Assembly (NCBI GenBank): GCA_029063275.1
Contig: JAIDOO010000078.1
Coordinates: 1 to 9,589 of the forward strand
DNA: 9,589 nt
Direction of reading: 5' to 3'
Origin: Clostridia bacterium
GTDB lineage: Bacteria > Bacillota > Clostridia > Christensenellales > Borkfalkiaceae
Every line of letters begins with the position of its first letter. The first letter of the stretch is position 1. Shown in pieces: positions 1-7,072 of the stretch. A model generated the notes under the pieces. That model was not told the DNA's origin. It saw only the letters and a program-made list of their open reading frames with translations, and made no database searches. The position numbers were made by a program, and so were the translations under genes.

Positions 1-45
1 AATTATCAATTTGTGCAATAATTTTACACTCGCCTAATATACTTC

Positions 46-90
46 AATTAAAAAAAAATGTCAATATACATTATTATATTTTTTTTAATT
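46..90. repeat. A/T inverted repeat upstream of the ecf operon
   Basis: A 12-base arm, AATTAAAAAAAA at 46-57, is the exact reverse complement of TTTTTTTTAATT at 79-90. A smaller nested pair, AATGT (57-61) and ACATT (68-72), lies inside. The arms contain only A and T, so a folded transcript would be weak. The T run on either strand could make this a feeble bidirectional terminator for a gene to the left, or it may simply be low-complexity sequence. No gene is visible in 1-185. Confidence 0.35.
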
Positions 91-128
91 ACGCGCAAAA
101 AATTTTATTCGGTTATCACTTAATCTTG

Positions 129-157
129 TTGTTAAAAAAATATTTTAATGTTATAAT
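129..157 (+). promoter_or_regulatory. Promoter of the ecfA-ecfT-truA operon (extended -10)
   Basis: A -35 box TTGTTA (129-134) is separated by 17 bases from a perfect -10 box TATAAT (152-157). The -10 is preceded by TG at 149-150, giving an extended -10 (TGnTATAAT). Transcription should start near 164, leaving a leader of about 22 bases. That is too short for a riboswitch, so no vitamin-sensing leader controls this operon at this promoter. The ribosome binding site AAAAGAGG (172-179) lies 6 bases before the ATG at 186. Confidence 0.8.
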
Positions 158-185
158 TAGCGGTGAATAAAAAAAGAGGCTTATT

Positions 186-2012
186 ATGCTCGACGGCGAA
201 AACGTAATAGAATTTGAAAACGTAAAATTTTCATACCCCGGCGCGAACGGGGTTTTTGCCGTGAACGGCGTAAGCCTTGCGGTAAAGCGCGGAGAATTTT
301 TATCCGTTATCGGTCATAACGGAAGCGGCAAGTCAACTCTTGCAAGACTTATCAACGGACTTCTTTCGGCGGACAGCGGAAAAATTACAGTCTTGGGACT
401 GGACGTTGCCGACGGCAAAAACAGCCGCGAAATCCGCAGACGCGCGGGAATAGTTTTTCAGAACCCCGACAACCAGATGGTGGCTTCGATTGTCGAGGAC
501 GACGTAGCTTTCGGACCCGAAAATCTGGGTATTGCCCGTGAAGAAATCGGTAAGAGAATAGACTGGGCGCTTAAAGCGGTCGGTATGGAAGAATACCGCC
601 ATTCCACGCCCACAAGGCTTTCCGGCGGACAGAAGCAGAGGATAGCGGTTGCAGGCGTGCTTGCAATCAAGCCCGAAATTTTAGTTTTGGACGAGTCTAC
701 GGCAATGCTCGACCCCAAGGGGCGGCGCGAGGTCATAGAGGTAGTCCGCAGACTTAACAAGGAAGAGGGTATGACGGTTATTCTCATTACCCACTTTATG
801 GAAGAAGCCCTGCTTGCCGACAGAACGGTGGTTATGAACCGAGGCGAAATCGTCCTTTCCGGCACGCCCGAAGAAATTTTCGAAAGCGGACAAACGCTTG
901 AAACCTACAACCTGTGCCTTCCGCGCATAACCGAAATTATAAACACGCTCAACGGCGCGGGAATGAAAGTCGAAAACGTGCTCCGCCCCGAAGAGCTTGC
1001 AAAATCAATAGCGGAAAACTTCAAGGCAAAGGGAATAGAAAATCCCGTATCCGAGCGGGCGGCGGACCCTGAAATAAATTCCCCTCACGAATGGGATATA
1101 GACGTTGAAAATCTGACTTTCACCTATTCAAAAAAATCACCCTTTGCGACCAAGGCGTTAAAGGGTATCAATCTTAAAATAGACGACGGAGAATTTTTCG
1201 GTATTATAGGACATACGGGAAGCGGAAAATCCACGCTCGTCCAGCACCTTAACGCGCTTATAAGACTGCCTCAGGCGGAAAAGGGCTACCGTGCAAAAAA
1301 ACCCAAAAAGGGAAAGCCTGCGCCGGTTATGCCTAAGATAACGATAGGCAAATTTGACCTTACTGACAAAAAGACCGATTTCAAATCGCTGAGAGCAAGT
1401 GTGGGAATGGTTTTCCAATACCCCGAGTATCAGCTTTTTGCCGAAACAGTCTTTGCCGACGTTGCTTTCGGACTTAAAAATTTCAAAAAGGATTTAACCA
1501 AAGAAGACATTGAAAAAGTCGTAAAAGACAGTATCGAAATCGTCGGCTTGAATTATAATGAGGTAAAGGAAAAGTCGCCTTTCGACTTGTCGGGCGGACA
1601 AAAACGCCGTGTGGCGATAGCGGGCGTAATAGTTACCAAACCCGACGTTTTGATTTTGGACGAGCCCGCTGCAGGGCTCGACCCGCTCGGCAAAAAAGAG
1701 ATAATGGAGCTTTTGCACAAGCTTCACAGAGAGTGGTGCAGGACGGTTATAATAGTTTCGCACGATATGGACGAGGTTGCGGAAAACTGTACCAAAGCCG
1801 CCGTAATTTCAAACGGCGAAGCGGTTATCTGCGAAAGCCCCGCGAAGCTCTTTGCGGAAGCGGACAGACTTTTAGAGTTAGGGCTTGACGTGCCTTTAAC
1901 TTCAAAAATCTGCTCCGAGCTCAAAAAATATTCCATCACGGTTGAGTGCGACTGTACTTCGGAAGATTTTGCAAAGAAGATAATAGGGATTTACGGAGGC
2001 GGCAATGCTTAA
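186..2012 (+). CDS. Fused EcfA1-EcfA2 ATPase of an ECF transporter
   Basis: This protein would supply both ATP-hydrolysing subunits of a group II energy-coupling factor importer in one 608-residue chain; in most Bacillota EcfA1 and EcfA2 are separate proteins of about 280-290 residues. Two complete ABC domains are visible. Domain 1 has Walker A GHNGSGKS (43-50), Q-loop FQNPDNQ (91-97), signature LSGGQ (145-149), Walker B ending LDES (168-171) and switch His203; the DES in place of DEP is usual for EcfA1. Domain 2 has Walker A GHTGSGKS (342-349), Q-loop FQYPEYQ (410-416), LSGGQ (468-472), Walker B ending LDEP (491-494) and His526. All catalytic residues are present in both halves. The linker is about residues 275-305. 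Domain 2 carries a Lys/Pro-rich insertion at about 360-385. The start is set by AAAAGAGG six bases upstream. The end overlaps ecfT by 8 bases, implying coupled translation. The domain order matches ecfA1-ecfA2 gene order. Confidence 0.93.
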   Translation: MLDGENVIEFENVKFSYPGANGVFAVNGVSLAVKRGEFLSVIGHNGSGKSTLARLINGLLSADSGKITVLGLDVADGKNSREIRRRAGIVFQNPDNQMVASIVEDDVAFGPENLGIAREEIGKRIDWALKAVGMEEYRHSTPTRLSGGQKQRIAVAGVLAIKPEILVLDESTAMLDPKGRREVIEVVRRLNKEEGMTVILITHFMEEALLADRTVVMNRGEIVLSGTPEEIFESGQTLETYNLCLPRITEIINTLNGAGMKVENVLRPEELAKSIAENFKAKGIENPVSERAADPEINSPHEWDIDVENLTFTYSKKSPFATKALKGINLKIDDGEFFGIIGHTGSGKSTLVQHLNALIRLPQAEKGYRAKKPKKGKPAPVMPKITIGKFDLTDKKTDFKSLRASVGMVFQYPEYQLFAETVFADVAFGLKNFKKDLTKEDIEKVVKDSIEIVGLNYNEVKEKSPFDLSGGQKRRVAIAGVIVTKPDVLILDEPAAGLDPLGKKEIMELLHKLHREWCRTVIIVSHDMDEVAENCTKAAVISNGEAVICESPAKLFAEADRLLELGLDVPLTSKICSELKKYSITVECDCTSEDFAKKIIGIYGGGNA

Positions 2013-2850
2013 AGACGTAACCTTCGGACAGTACTATCCCGTAAATTCTTTCGCGCACAAATCAGACCCCAGAATAAAACTTTTAGCGCTGATTGCGTAT
2101 ATCGTCGCGCTGTTTCTTGCAAAAAACTTCTACGGAATGGCGGTTTGCTTTTTGGTTCTTATTATCAGCATCGCCGCCTCGCGCGTGCCGCCGCTGAGAG
2201 TTATGCGCTCGGTCAAGGGCATACTGATACTTCTCGCGTTTACCGCTATTTTAAATCTGTTTTTCCACGGCGGCGAGCATTTGCTTGTTCACTGGAATTT
2301 TATAAAAATTTACCGCGAGGGAATAATATTTACCGTATTCCTCGTATTAAGGCTGTTTTTTCTCGTAATGGGTTCGGCGCTTTTAACCCTTACGACCACG
2401 CCCGTCGAACTTACCGACGGCATTGAAAGCTTGCTTACGCCGTTGAAGTGGATACGCTTCCCCGTGCACGAGCTCGCGCTTATAATGTCAATCGCGCTAA
2501 GATTTATACCGACCCTTATAGACGAAACCAACCGCATAATATCGGCGCAAAAGGCAAGGGGCGCCGACTTCGAAAGCGGAAATATCTTCAAACGCATAAA
2601 GGCTATAATTCCCATTCTGATACCCCTTTTAATAAGCGCGTTCAGACGTGCGGAAGAGTTGGGCGACGCTATGGACGCGCGCTGTTACTCGGGCTCGAAG
2701 AACAGAACTAAATACAAAAAACTTAAATTCGGTTGGCGCGACGTTATTATATTTTTCCTGTATGCGGCGATGATTACTGGCGTTGTACTTTTCAATATTT
2801 ACGCCGCTGATATATTTCCGCAAATTTACGATTTTATAAGGATAAGCTGA
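2005..2850 (+). CDS. ecfT: ECF transporter transmembrane component EcfT
   Basis: EcfT is the integral membrane scaffold that couples the EcfA ATPases to exchangeable substrate-binding S components. The 281-residue protein has hydrophobic spans at about 26-58, 72-88, 106-128, 195-212 and 247-268. It carries the two coupling-helix signatures of the family. The first is KARG at 183-186; the second is MDARCYSG at 223-230, where Cys replaces the glycine of the usual ARG motif, a variant I recall from other clostridial EcfT proteins. The length is normal for the family (about 265-285). The ATG at 2005 lies inside the end of the ATPase gene, with GGAGG at 1995-1999 five bases upstream. The stop TGA overlaps the start of truA by one base. 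No S component gene is nearby, as expected for a shared (group II) module. Confidence 0.93.
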   Translation: MLKDVTFGQYYPVNSFAHKSDPRIKLLALIAYIVALFLAKNFYGMAVCFLVLIISIAASRVPPLRVMRSVKGILILLAFTAILNLFFHGGEHLLVHWNFIKIYREGIIFTVFLVLRLFFLVMGSALLTLTTTPVELTDGIESLLTPLKWIRFPVHELALIMSIALRFIPTLIDETNRIISAQKARGADFESGNIFKRIKAIIPILIPLLISAFRRAEELGDAMDARCYSGSKNRTKYKKLKFGWRDVIIFFLYAAMITGVVLFNIYAADIFPQIYDFIRIS

Positions 2851-3608
2851 TGAAATACGCTTTGCTAATTGCTTATGACGGCACCTGCTACGGCGGTTGG
2901 CAGATACAGCAAAATGCCGTAACGGTGCAGGAAAAGATTACTTGCGCACTTGAACGTGTATTGGGCTTTAGCGTAAACGTAACCGCGAGCGGCAGAACTG
3001 ACAGCGGCGTCCACGCGGCGGCGCAGGTGTGCCATTTCGACGCGGACTGTTCAATTCCGCCCGAACGAATGGCGGACGCCGTAAACGTTTATCTACCCGA
3101 CGATATAAGGGTTTTACAGTCGGCGGGCGCGCCCGAAAGTTTCGACGCCGTAAAGAGCGCGAAGAAAAAAACTTATTGCTACCGCGTGTATCTTTCAAAG
3201 CGTGGAAACCCATTAAAGGACAGATACGCGGTCAACGTCAAATTCGAAATCGATTTCAAAAAGCTTAACCGCGCGGCAAAAATTTTCGAAGGCGAGCACG
3301 ACTTCAAGGCTTACTGCGCTTCGGGCTCGCAGGTTAAAACCACGGTCAGAAAAATTTACTCCGTAAGCGTAAAGACCGAGGAATTCCGCGGCAGCCGCGA
3401 TGTTGAAATTTACGTTACGGGCAACGGTTTTCTGTACAATATGGTCCGCACGCTTGCGGGAACAATGCTTGACTTTGCGGCAGGCAGACTTACCGAAACG
3501 GATTTAATAAACTCGCTCGAAAAGGGGGACAGAAGCTCGGTCGGCAAAACTATGCCGCCGCAGGGACTTACGTTGGAGAGCGTGGATTACGGCTTTAAAT
3601 TGTTTTAA
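2850..3608 (+). CDS. truA: tRNA pseudouridine(38-40) synthase TruA
   Basis: TruA converts uridines 38-40 of the tRNA anticodon arm to pseudouridine in the cytoplasm. The 252-residue protein starts with the family pattern YDGTCYGGWQIQ (9-20) and contains the catalytic motif GRTDSGVHA (48-56) with the nucleophile Asp51. The C-terminal half has the expected FLYNMVR segment followed by AGTMLDFAAGR. The length agrees with the family (about 245-265). The start codon overlaps the ecfT stop (TGATG), so translation is probably coupled. The ecfA-ecfT-truA order is the classic Bacillota arrangement; there truA is usually followed by rplM and rpsI, which are absent here. No hairpin terminator is visible after the stop. 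Confidence 0.95.
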   Translation: MKYALLIAYDGTCYGGWQIQQNAVTVQEKITCALERVLGFSVNVTASGRTDSGVHAAAQVCHFDADCSIPPERMADAVNVYLPDDIRVLQSAGAPESFDAVKSAKKKTYCYRVYLSKRGNPLKDRYAVNVKFEIDFKKLNRAAKIFEGEHDFKAYCASGSQVKTTVRKIYSVSVKTEEFRGSRDVEIYVTGNGFLYNMVRTLAGTMLDFAAGRLTETDLINSLEKGDRSSVGKTMPPQGLTLESVDYGFKLF

Positions 3609-3660
3609 CTATTTTACAGTTTTTTCACATATCGGTTTTATTTTTATCATTTAGCGATAA

Positions 3661-3686
3661 TATAATTTATTGAGTATAGGTATAAT
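3661..3686 (+). promoter_or_regulatory. Possible promoter of the tailed membrane protein gene
   Basis: Two perfect TATAAT hexamers lie at 3661-3666 and 3681-3686 in the 92-base gap after truA. Neither has a convincing -35 box at 16-18 bases. The second leaves about 8 bases from the likely start of transcription to the ATG, so the first is the better candidate for a normal leader. The short inverted repeat TTATC (3644-3648)/GATAA (3656-3660) sits just upstream and may be fortuitous. Confidence 0.4.
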
Positions 3687-3700
3687 AGTCAGGTAAAATT

Positions 3701-4552
3701 ATGGATTTTTTCGAGTATGCGTCTTTTGCCGAATATTTCGTAAACACAACCAACCGCTGGATAATTTATCTCGTGGGCGGTCTGTGCTTTTTAATCGTTT
3801 TCATTTTTCAGGCGGTCGCGCTCTTTACCATAGCAAAAAGAGAGGGCTATAAAAATAAGTGGATGGCGTTTATTCCGTTTTTCAACACTTATTATATAGG
3901 CGTGTGCGCGCAGAAGAATAAGTGCTTCAACGCAATCAACGCAAAGACGGTAGGTATCGTTACCGCCGTTTTCGAGTTTGTTCTCGTAGCGGCGTATATC
4001 GTTTATTATGTGGCTTATTCGTACGTTGAGCCGTATCTGTATTACGAAGAAGTAACCACAATGTTCGGTGTCGGCAGGCTCTATCACCTCGGCGACGTTC
4101 CCGCAAATCTTGCGTGGGCGGCTTGGTGTTACAGCTATCTCGATACGATACTCAGCTATGTTGACCTTGTTTACCTGCTTGCAAATATCAGCCTGTTGAT
4201 TTGTTTCTTCCAGACCTATGCAAGCCGTAGATACATTTTGTTTGCAATCACCAGCGTAATTTTTCCCGTAAGCGGAATTCTGTTCTTTGTTGTGCGCAAT
4301 AACAAGGGCGTAAACTACCGCGATTACGTTCGCGGCGAGCAGGCAAGACAGTACAAAATGTATCAGCAATACCAACAGTATTACAACAGGCAACAGCCGG
4401 GTTACGACAGAAACCCCTATGAAAGAAATCCCTACGAAAACGCTCCCGAAGAAAATCAGCAGCCCCGCCAGGCGCCGCCCGACGACCCCTTCGGCGGACT
4501 GGGCGCAAGCGGCGGAAATTCGGATACGCCCTTCGACGATTTCAACAATTAA
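3701..4552 (+). CDS. Multi-span membrane protein with Gln/Tyr/Asn/Pro-rich tail, function unknown
   Basis: I do not recognise a characterized family for this 283-residue protein. Hydrophobic spans are at about 20-45, 83-108, 148-171 and 178-198. Between spans 1 and 2 is the segment KNKWMAFIPFFNTYYIG (51-67). It recalls the W-x-x-x-IP-x-x-N pattern of DUF5684-type small membrane proteins, a resemblance from memory only. After residue 205 the chain is hydrophilic and low in complexity: a Gln/Tyr-rich stretch (about 213-233), a near-repeat RNPYE/RNPYE (237-246), then a Gln/Pro/Gly/Asp-rich end (about 247-283). This tail is probably cytoplasmic and disordered. The ribosome binding site is poor (AGGTAAAATT before the ATG). 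The gene sits alone between truA and mnmE, with a terminator after it, so position gives no functional hint. The reading frame is intact. Confidence 0.8.
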   Translation: MDFFEYASFAEYFVNTTNRWIIYLVGGLCFLIVFIFQAVALFTIAKREGYKNKWMAFIPFFNTYYIGVCAQKNKCFNAINAKTVGIVTAVFEFVLVAAYIVYYVAYSYVEPYLYYEEVTTMFGVGRLYHLGDVPANLAWAAWCYSYLDTILSYVDLVYLLANISLLICFFQTYASRRYILFAITSVIFPVSGILFFVVRNNKGVNYRDYVRGEQARQYKMYQQYQQYYNRQQPGYDRNPYERNPYENAPEENQQPRQAPPDDPFGGLGASGGNSDTPFDDFNN

Positions 4553-4572
4553 ACGAAATTTAACCCCGGTTC

Positions 4573-4599
4573 AAAGCGCGGAGCTTCCGCGCTTTTTTT
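4573..4599 (+). terminator. Intrinsic terminator after the tailed membrane protein
   Basis: A perfect 10-bp stem, AAAGCGCGGA (4573-4582) with TCCGCGCTTT (4586-4595), encloses a GCT loop. The T run reaches from 4593 to 4599. The hairpin starts 20 bases after the stop codon at 4550-4552. This is a textbook rho-independent terminator and separates this gene from mnmE. Confidence 0.9.
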
Positions 4600-4600
4600 G

Positions 4601-4629
4601 TTGCATAACCTTTAAAAAGATGGTATACT
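4601..4629 (+). promoter_or_regulatory. Promoter of the mnmE-holA unit (extended -10)
   Basis: TTGCAT (4601-4606) and TATACT (4624-4629) are spaced by exactly 17 bases, and TG at 4621-4622 makes an extended -10. The box begins directly after the preceding terminator. Predicted start of transcription is near 4636, giving a leader of about 40 bases before the ATG at 4675. Confidence 0.8.
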
Positions 4630-4674
4630 GGGCGGTGTAAGCTCGGCTTATAGTTTTGTATTTAACGGTGTGAT

Positions 4675-5985
4675 ATGACTGACGTAATTTCCGCAATTTC
4701 AACACCCCACGGAACGGGCGGCGTTGCGGTAATAAGACTTAGCGGCGAAGGCTCGCTTAAAATAGCCGCAAAAATGTTTGCGCCGTCCGCTAAAATAAAA
4801 GCGGAAAAGTTTGTGCCCAATACAATGTATACGGGCGTAACGCAAGGCGAGGGCTTTACCGACTTCGGAATGTGCGTATACTTCAAAGCGCCCAAATCTT
4901 TTACGGGCGAGGACGTCGTGGAATTTCACTGCCACGGCGGGGTGCATATTGCGCGCGGCATACTTGCAAAAACCCTGTCGCTTGGCGCCCGCGCTGCGGA
5001 AAAGGGCGAGTTCACAAAACGCGCCTTTTTAAACGGCAAGCTCTCTTTATCGTCCGCCGAAGGTATGATAGATATGATTAACGCCGAAAGTCTTGCGGCG
5101 CTACGGGCGGGCAGTATGCTTTACGGCGAAAGGCTTACCGTCGAAATTAAGGAGCTTCAAAGCGCATTGCAGGACGTGTTGGCTAAAATAGCCGCCGACA
5201 TCGATTATCCCGAAGAGGATTTGGACGGACTGAACGAGGGTGAAATTAAAACTGAAATCAAAGCCGTTTCGCAAAAATTAGAAATCCTTGCCGCTTCGTA
5301 TTCCTGCGGCAAAAAAATCAAGGACGGCGTAACCGTCGCAATCTGCGGAAAGCCCAACACGGGCAAAAGCTCGCTTTTAAACGCGCTTCTGGGCTACGAT
5401 AAAGCAATCGTTTCCGACGAGGCGGGGACCACGCGCGACGCGGTAGAGGGCGAGCTGAAAATAGACGGAGTAAAATATAATCTGGTTGATACGGCAGGCA
5501 TACGCGAAAGCGCGGGCAACGTTGAAAACATAGGAATAGAGCGCGCGAAAAAAATATTCCGCACCGCAGATATAATTCTTTCGGTAACAGACGGCAACGG
5601 TGAAGCAGACCTTGACGGCGCAAGCGGAAAGGTAATAAAAATATTCAACAAGTGTGATTTGGCAAAGCCTAGCGGAAAATACGATTTGGCTGTTTCCGCT
5701 AAGACGGGGCAGGGACTTGAAAATCTTAAAAAAATGCTGTCCGAAAATTCGGTGGGCGAGCTGTCGCTGGATAAAGCCTATATCATCGAGCAGAGGCATT
5801 ACGCCGCGTTAATCCGCGCAAACGAAAGTCTTAAAAGCGCAATGGACAACTGCGGTAATTTCACCGTTGACGTGCTTGCAATAGACTTAAAAGACGCTTG
5901 GGACGCCCTCGGCGAAATTACGGGCGAAACCGCAAACGAGCAGATTATAAACACCGTATTCGAAAAATTCTGCGTGGGCAAATAG
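4675..5985 (+). CDS. mnmE: tRNA modification GTPase MnmE (TrmE)
   Basis: With MnmG, MnmE installs the aminomethyl-type modification on wobble uridine 34 of certain tRNAs, using a tetrahydrofolate one-carbon unit and GTP-driven conformational change. The 436-residue chain has the N-terminal formyl-THF-binding domain (family start pattern ISTPHGTGGVAVIRLSG, 8-24), a helical domain, and an inserted G domain. The G domain shows G1 GKPNTGKSS (225-233), G2 GTTRD (251-255), G3 DTAG (272-275) and G4 NKCD (325-328). The chain ends in CVGK, matching the essential C-terminal C-x-G-K motif (Cys433). It is slightly shorter than the usual 450-460 residues, mainly in the G domain. The start is fixed by family alignment; its ribosome binding site is weak (GGTG at 4667-4670). 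It is followed after 18 bases by holA. The common neighbours mnmG, rnpA and yidC are not present. Confidence 0.96.
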   Translation: MTDVISAISTPHGTGGVAVIRLSGEGSLKIAAKMFAPSAKIKAEKFVPNTMYTGVTQGEGFTDFGMCVYFKAPKSFTGEDVVEFHCHGGVHIARGILAKTLSLGARAAEKGEFTKRAFLNGKLSLSSAEGMIDMINAESLAALRAGSMLYGERLTVEIKELQSALQDVLAKIAADIDYPEEDLDGLNEGEIKTEIKAVSQKLEILAASYSCGKKIKDGVTVAICGKPNTGKSSLLNALLGYDKAIVSDEAGTTRDAVEGELKIDGVKYNLVDTAGIRESAGNVENIGIERAKKIFRTADIILSVTDGNGEADLDGASGKVIKIFNKCDLAKPSGKYDLAVSAKTGQGLENLKKMLSENSVGELSLDKAYIIEQRHYAALIRANESLKSAMDNCGNFTVDVLAIDLKDAWDALGEITGETANEQIINTVFEKFCVGK

Positions 5986-6003
5986 TCAGTGCGGGGGGAG
6001 ATT

Positions 6004-6981
6004 ATGAAATTTACCGAACTTAAAAACGATATAGCCTCAGGCGCTAAAAGCATTTATCTTTTGGAGGGCGACGACGCGTATTTCCGTATGAAAGGGGAAG
6101 AGCTTATTAAGTCGGCTTTTTTGCAGATGCCCGAGCTCAACTTTTCCACCCTCGACGGCGAAAGCTTGAAAGGCTCGCGCCTTACCGATTTGACTTCCGC
6201 AGTCCGGGCGGTGCCTTTTATGTCCGAAAAGCGTATAGTCAAAGTAACCTCGTTGCACCCTACCGAAAACGAGTACGATACTTACCTCAAAAAAACTTTT
6301 GAAAATTTTCCGCCCGATTCTATTCTGATTATCGTAAATACCGAATATAAAAAAGGGGTTGTCGATTTAAAGCGTAAGGGCTGTATAACGTACGTCGATT
6401 GCGGCCGCGCCGACGAGGAAGCGGTTGCAAAGTGGGCGTATCTTACGTTTAAACGCGCGGGAATTATCGCCTCGGTTGATTTATGCAATACGATAGCTTC
6501 TTACTGCCTATGCAATATGTCGCGCGTGGCGCTCGAAGTCGAAAAACTAATCGACTACAAAAAGGAGGGAGCGTTAACCCGCGAAGATGTGGACGCGCTT
6601 GTGTTCAAAGACGCGGACTACCGCATTTACGAAATGACTAACGCCGTTGCGCGGCGCGACTTCGGTAAATTCGTAGCCATAGAAAACGAGCTTTGTCGAA
6701 AGGACGGCGACGAAGCGCCTCTTTTGTCGGGACTGTTTTCATATTTTAAAAACCTGCTTACAATTTGCTCGTCGCGGCAATCGGATGCGGAGCTAGCCAA
6801 ACTTTTGAAGATGAAAGAATACGGCGTTAAAAAGAGCCGCGAGCAGGCGCAGGCAATCGGCGCGGAAAAGCTTAAAGCTTACGTTACCGCCGTCTATGAC
6901 GCTATATCGCGGTTGAAGAGCGGGCTGACCCTGCCTAAAAACGCACTGCAAACGGTAAATAATAAATTATTTTTCGATTAA
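6004..6981 (+). CDS. holA: DNA polymerase III subunit delta HolA
   Basis: The delta subunit is the wrench of the clamp-loader complex that opens the beta sliding clamp during replication. The predicted product is 325 residues, close to the usual 330-345. It begins MKFTELKNDI...SIYLLEGDDAYF, matching the family's N-terminal pattern (loading from a short helix into a YLLyGeE-like strand). It then has the degenerate ATPase-like domain (to about residue 130), a helical middle domain with Leu/Val-rich heptads, and the C-terminal oligomerization region ending LPKNALQTVNNKLFFD. I chose the ATG at 6004 over an in-frame GTG at 5989. The G-rich tract GGGGGGAG (5993-6000) lies three bases before the ATG and is best read as its ribosome binding site. 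It is probably co-transcribed with mnmE. Confidence 0.9.
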   Translation: MKFTELKNDIASGAKSIYLLEGDDAYFRMKGEELIKSAFLQMPELNFSTLDGESLKGSRLTDLTSAVRAVPFMSEKRIVKVTSLHPTENEYDTYLKKTFENFPPDSILIIVNTEYKKGVVDLKRKGCITYVDCGRADEEAVAKWAYLTFKRAGIIASVDLCNTIASYCLCNMSRVALEVEKLIDYKKEGALTREDVDALVFKDADYRIYEMTNAVARRDFGKFVAIENELCRKDGDEAPLLSGLFSYFKNLLTICSSRQSDAELAKLLKMKEYGVKKSREQAQAIGAEKLKAYVTAVYDAISRLKSGLTLPKNALQTVNNKLFFD

Positions 6982-6987
6982 GCCGAA

Positions 6988-7017
6988 ATAAAGCGTTTCA
7001 AACGCTTTATTTTTTTT
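6988..7017 (+). terminator. Intrinsic terminator after holA
   Basis: ATAAAGCGTTT (6988-6998) and AAACGCTTTAT (7000-7010) are perfect reverse complements; in practice the inner bases form the loop. An uninterrupted T run spans 7010-7017. The hairpin begins seven bases after the holA stop and ends the mnmE-holA unit. The A-rich left flank is short, so termination on the + strand is favoured. Confidence 0.88.
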
Positions 7018-7034
7018 ATTTTTAAATATATAAT
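7006..7034 (+). promoter_or_regulatory. Probable promoter of dacA
   Basis: A perfect -10 box TATAAT is at 7029-7034. The best -35 at 17 bases is TTTATT (7006-7011), which is weak and overlaps the holA terminator. The region is strongly A/T-rich, which could help polymerase binding. Start of transcription would be near 7041, leaving a leader of about 32 bases. Only the -10 is convincing. Confidence 0.5.
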
Positions 7035-7072
7035 ATCAATTGGAGTAAACTATTTACGGGAGTTGCCACGCC

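Noticed and set aside
458..865. 135-codon open frame on the - strand within the EcfA gene
   Set aside because: It is opposite the first ABC domain, Ser-rich, without a start signal or family match.
2221..2232. Cys in place of Gly in the second EcfT coupling motif (protein residue 227) as a defect
   Set aside because: The DARCY form is, as far as I recall, common in clostridial EcfT proteins, so it is a normal variant; the residue itself is encoded near 2683-2685.
3644..3660. TTATC/GATAA inverted repeat as an operator
   Set aside because: Five-base A/T-rich arms with a 7-base spacer occur easily by chance; nothing else supports a regulator site.
3791..4393. 200-codon open frame on the - strand
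   Set aside because: It lies fully opposite the tailed membrane protein gene, its translation has no recognisable domain, and it lacks a ribosome binding site and promoter. The + strand frame has membrane helices, a terminator and normal codon use.
5377..5799. 140-codon open frame on the - strand within mnmE
   Set aside because: It is a shadow of the conserved MnmE G domain, with Arg/Tyr/Cys-rich composition typical of a reversed reading.
5989..6003. Upstream GTG start for holA adding five residues
   Set aside because: It would place the G-rich ribosome binding tract (5993-6000) inside the coding sequence, and the added residues do not match the family's N-terminus. The ATG at 6004 fits better.
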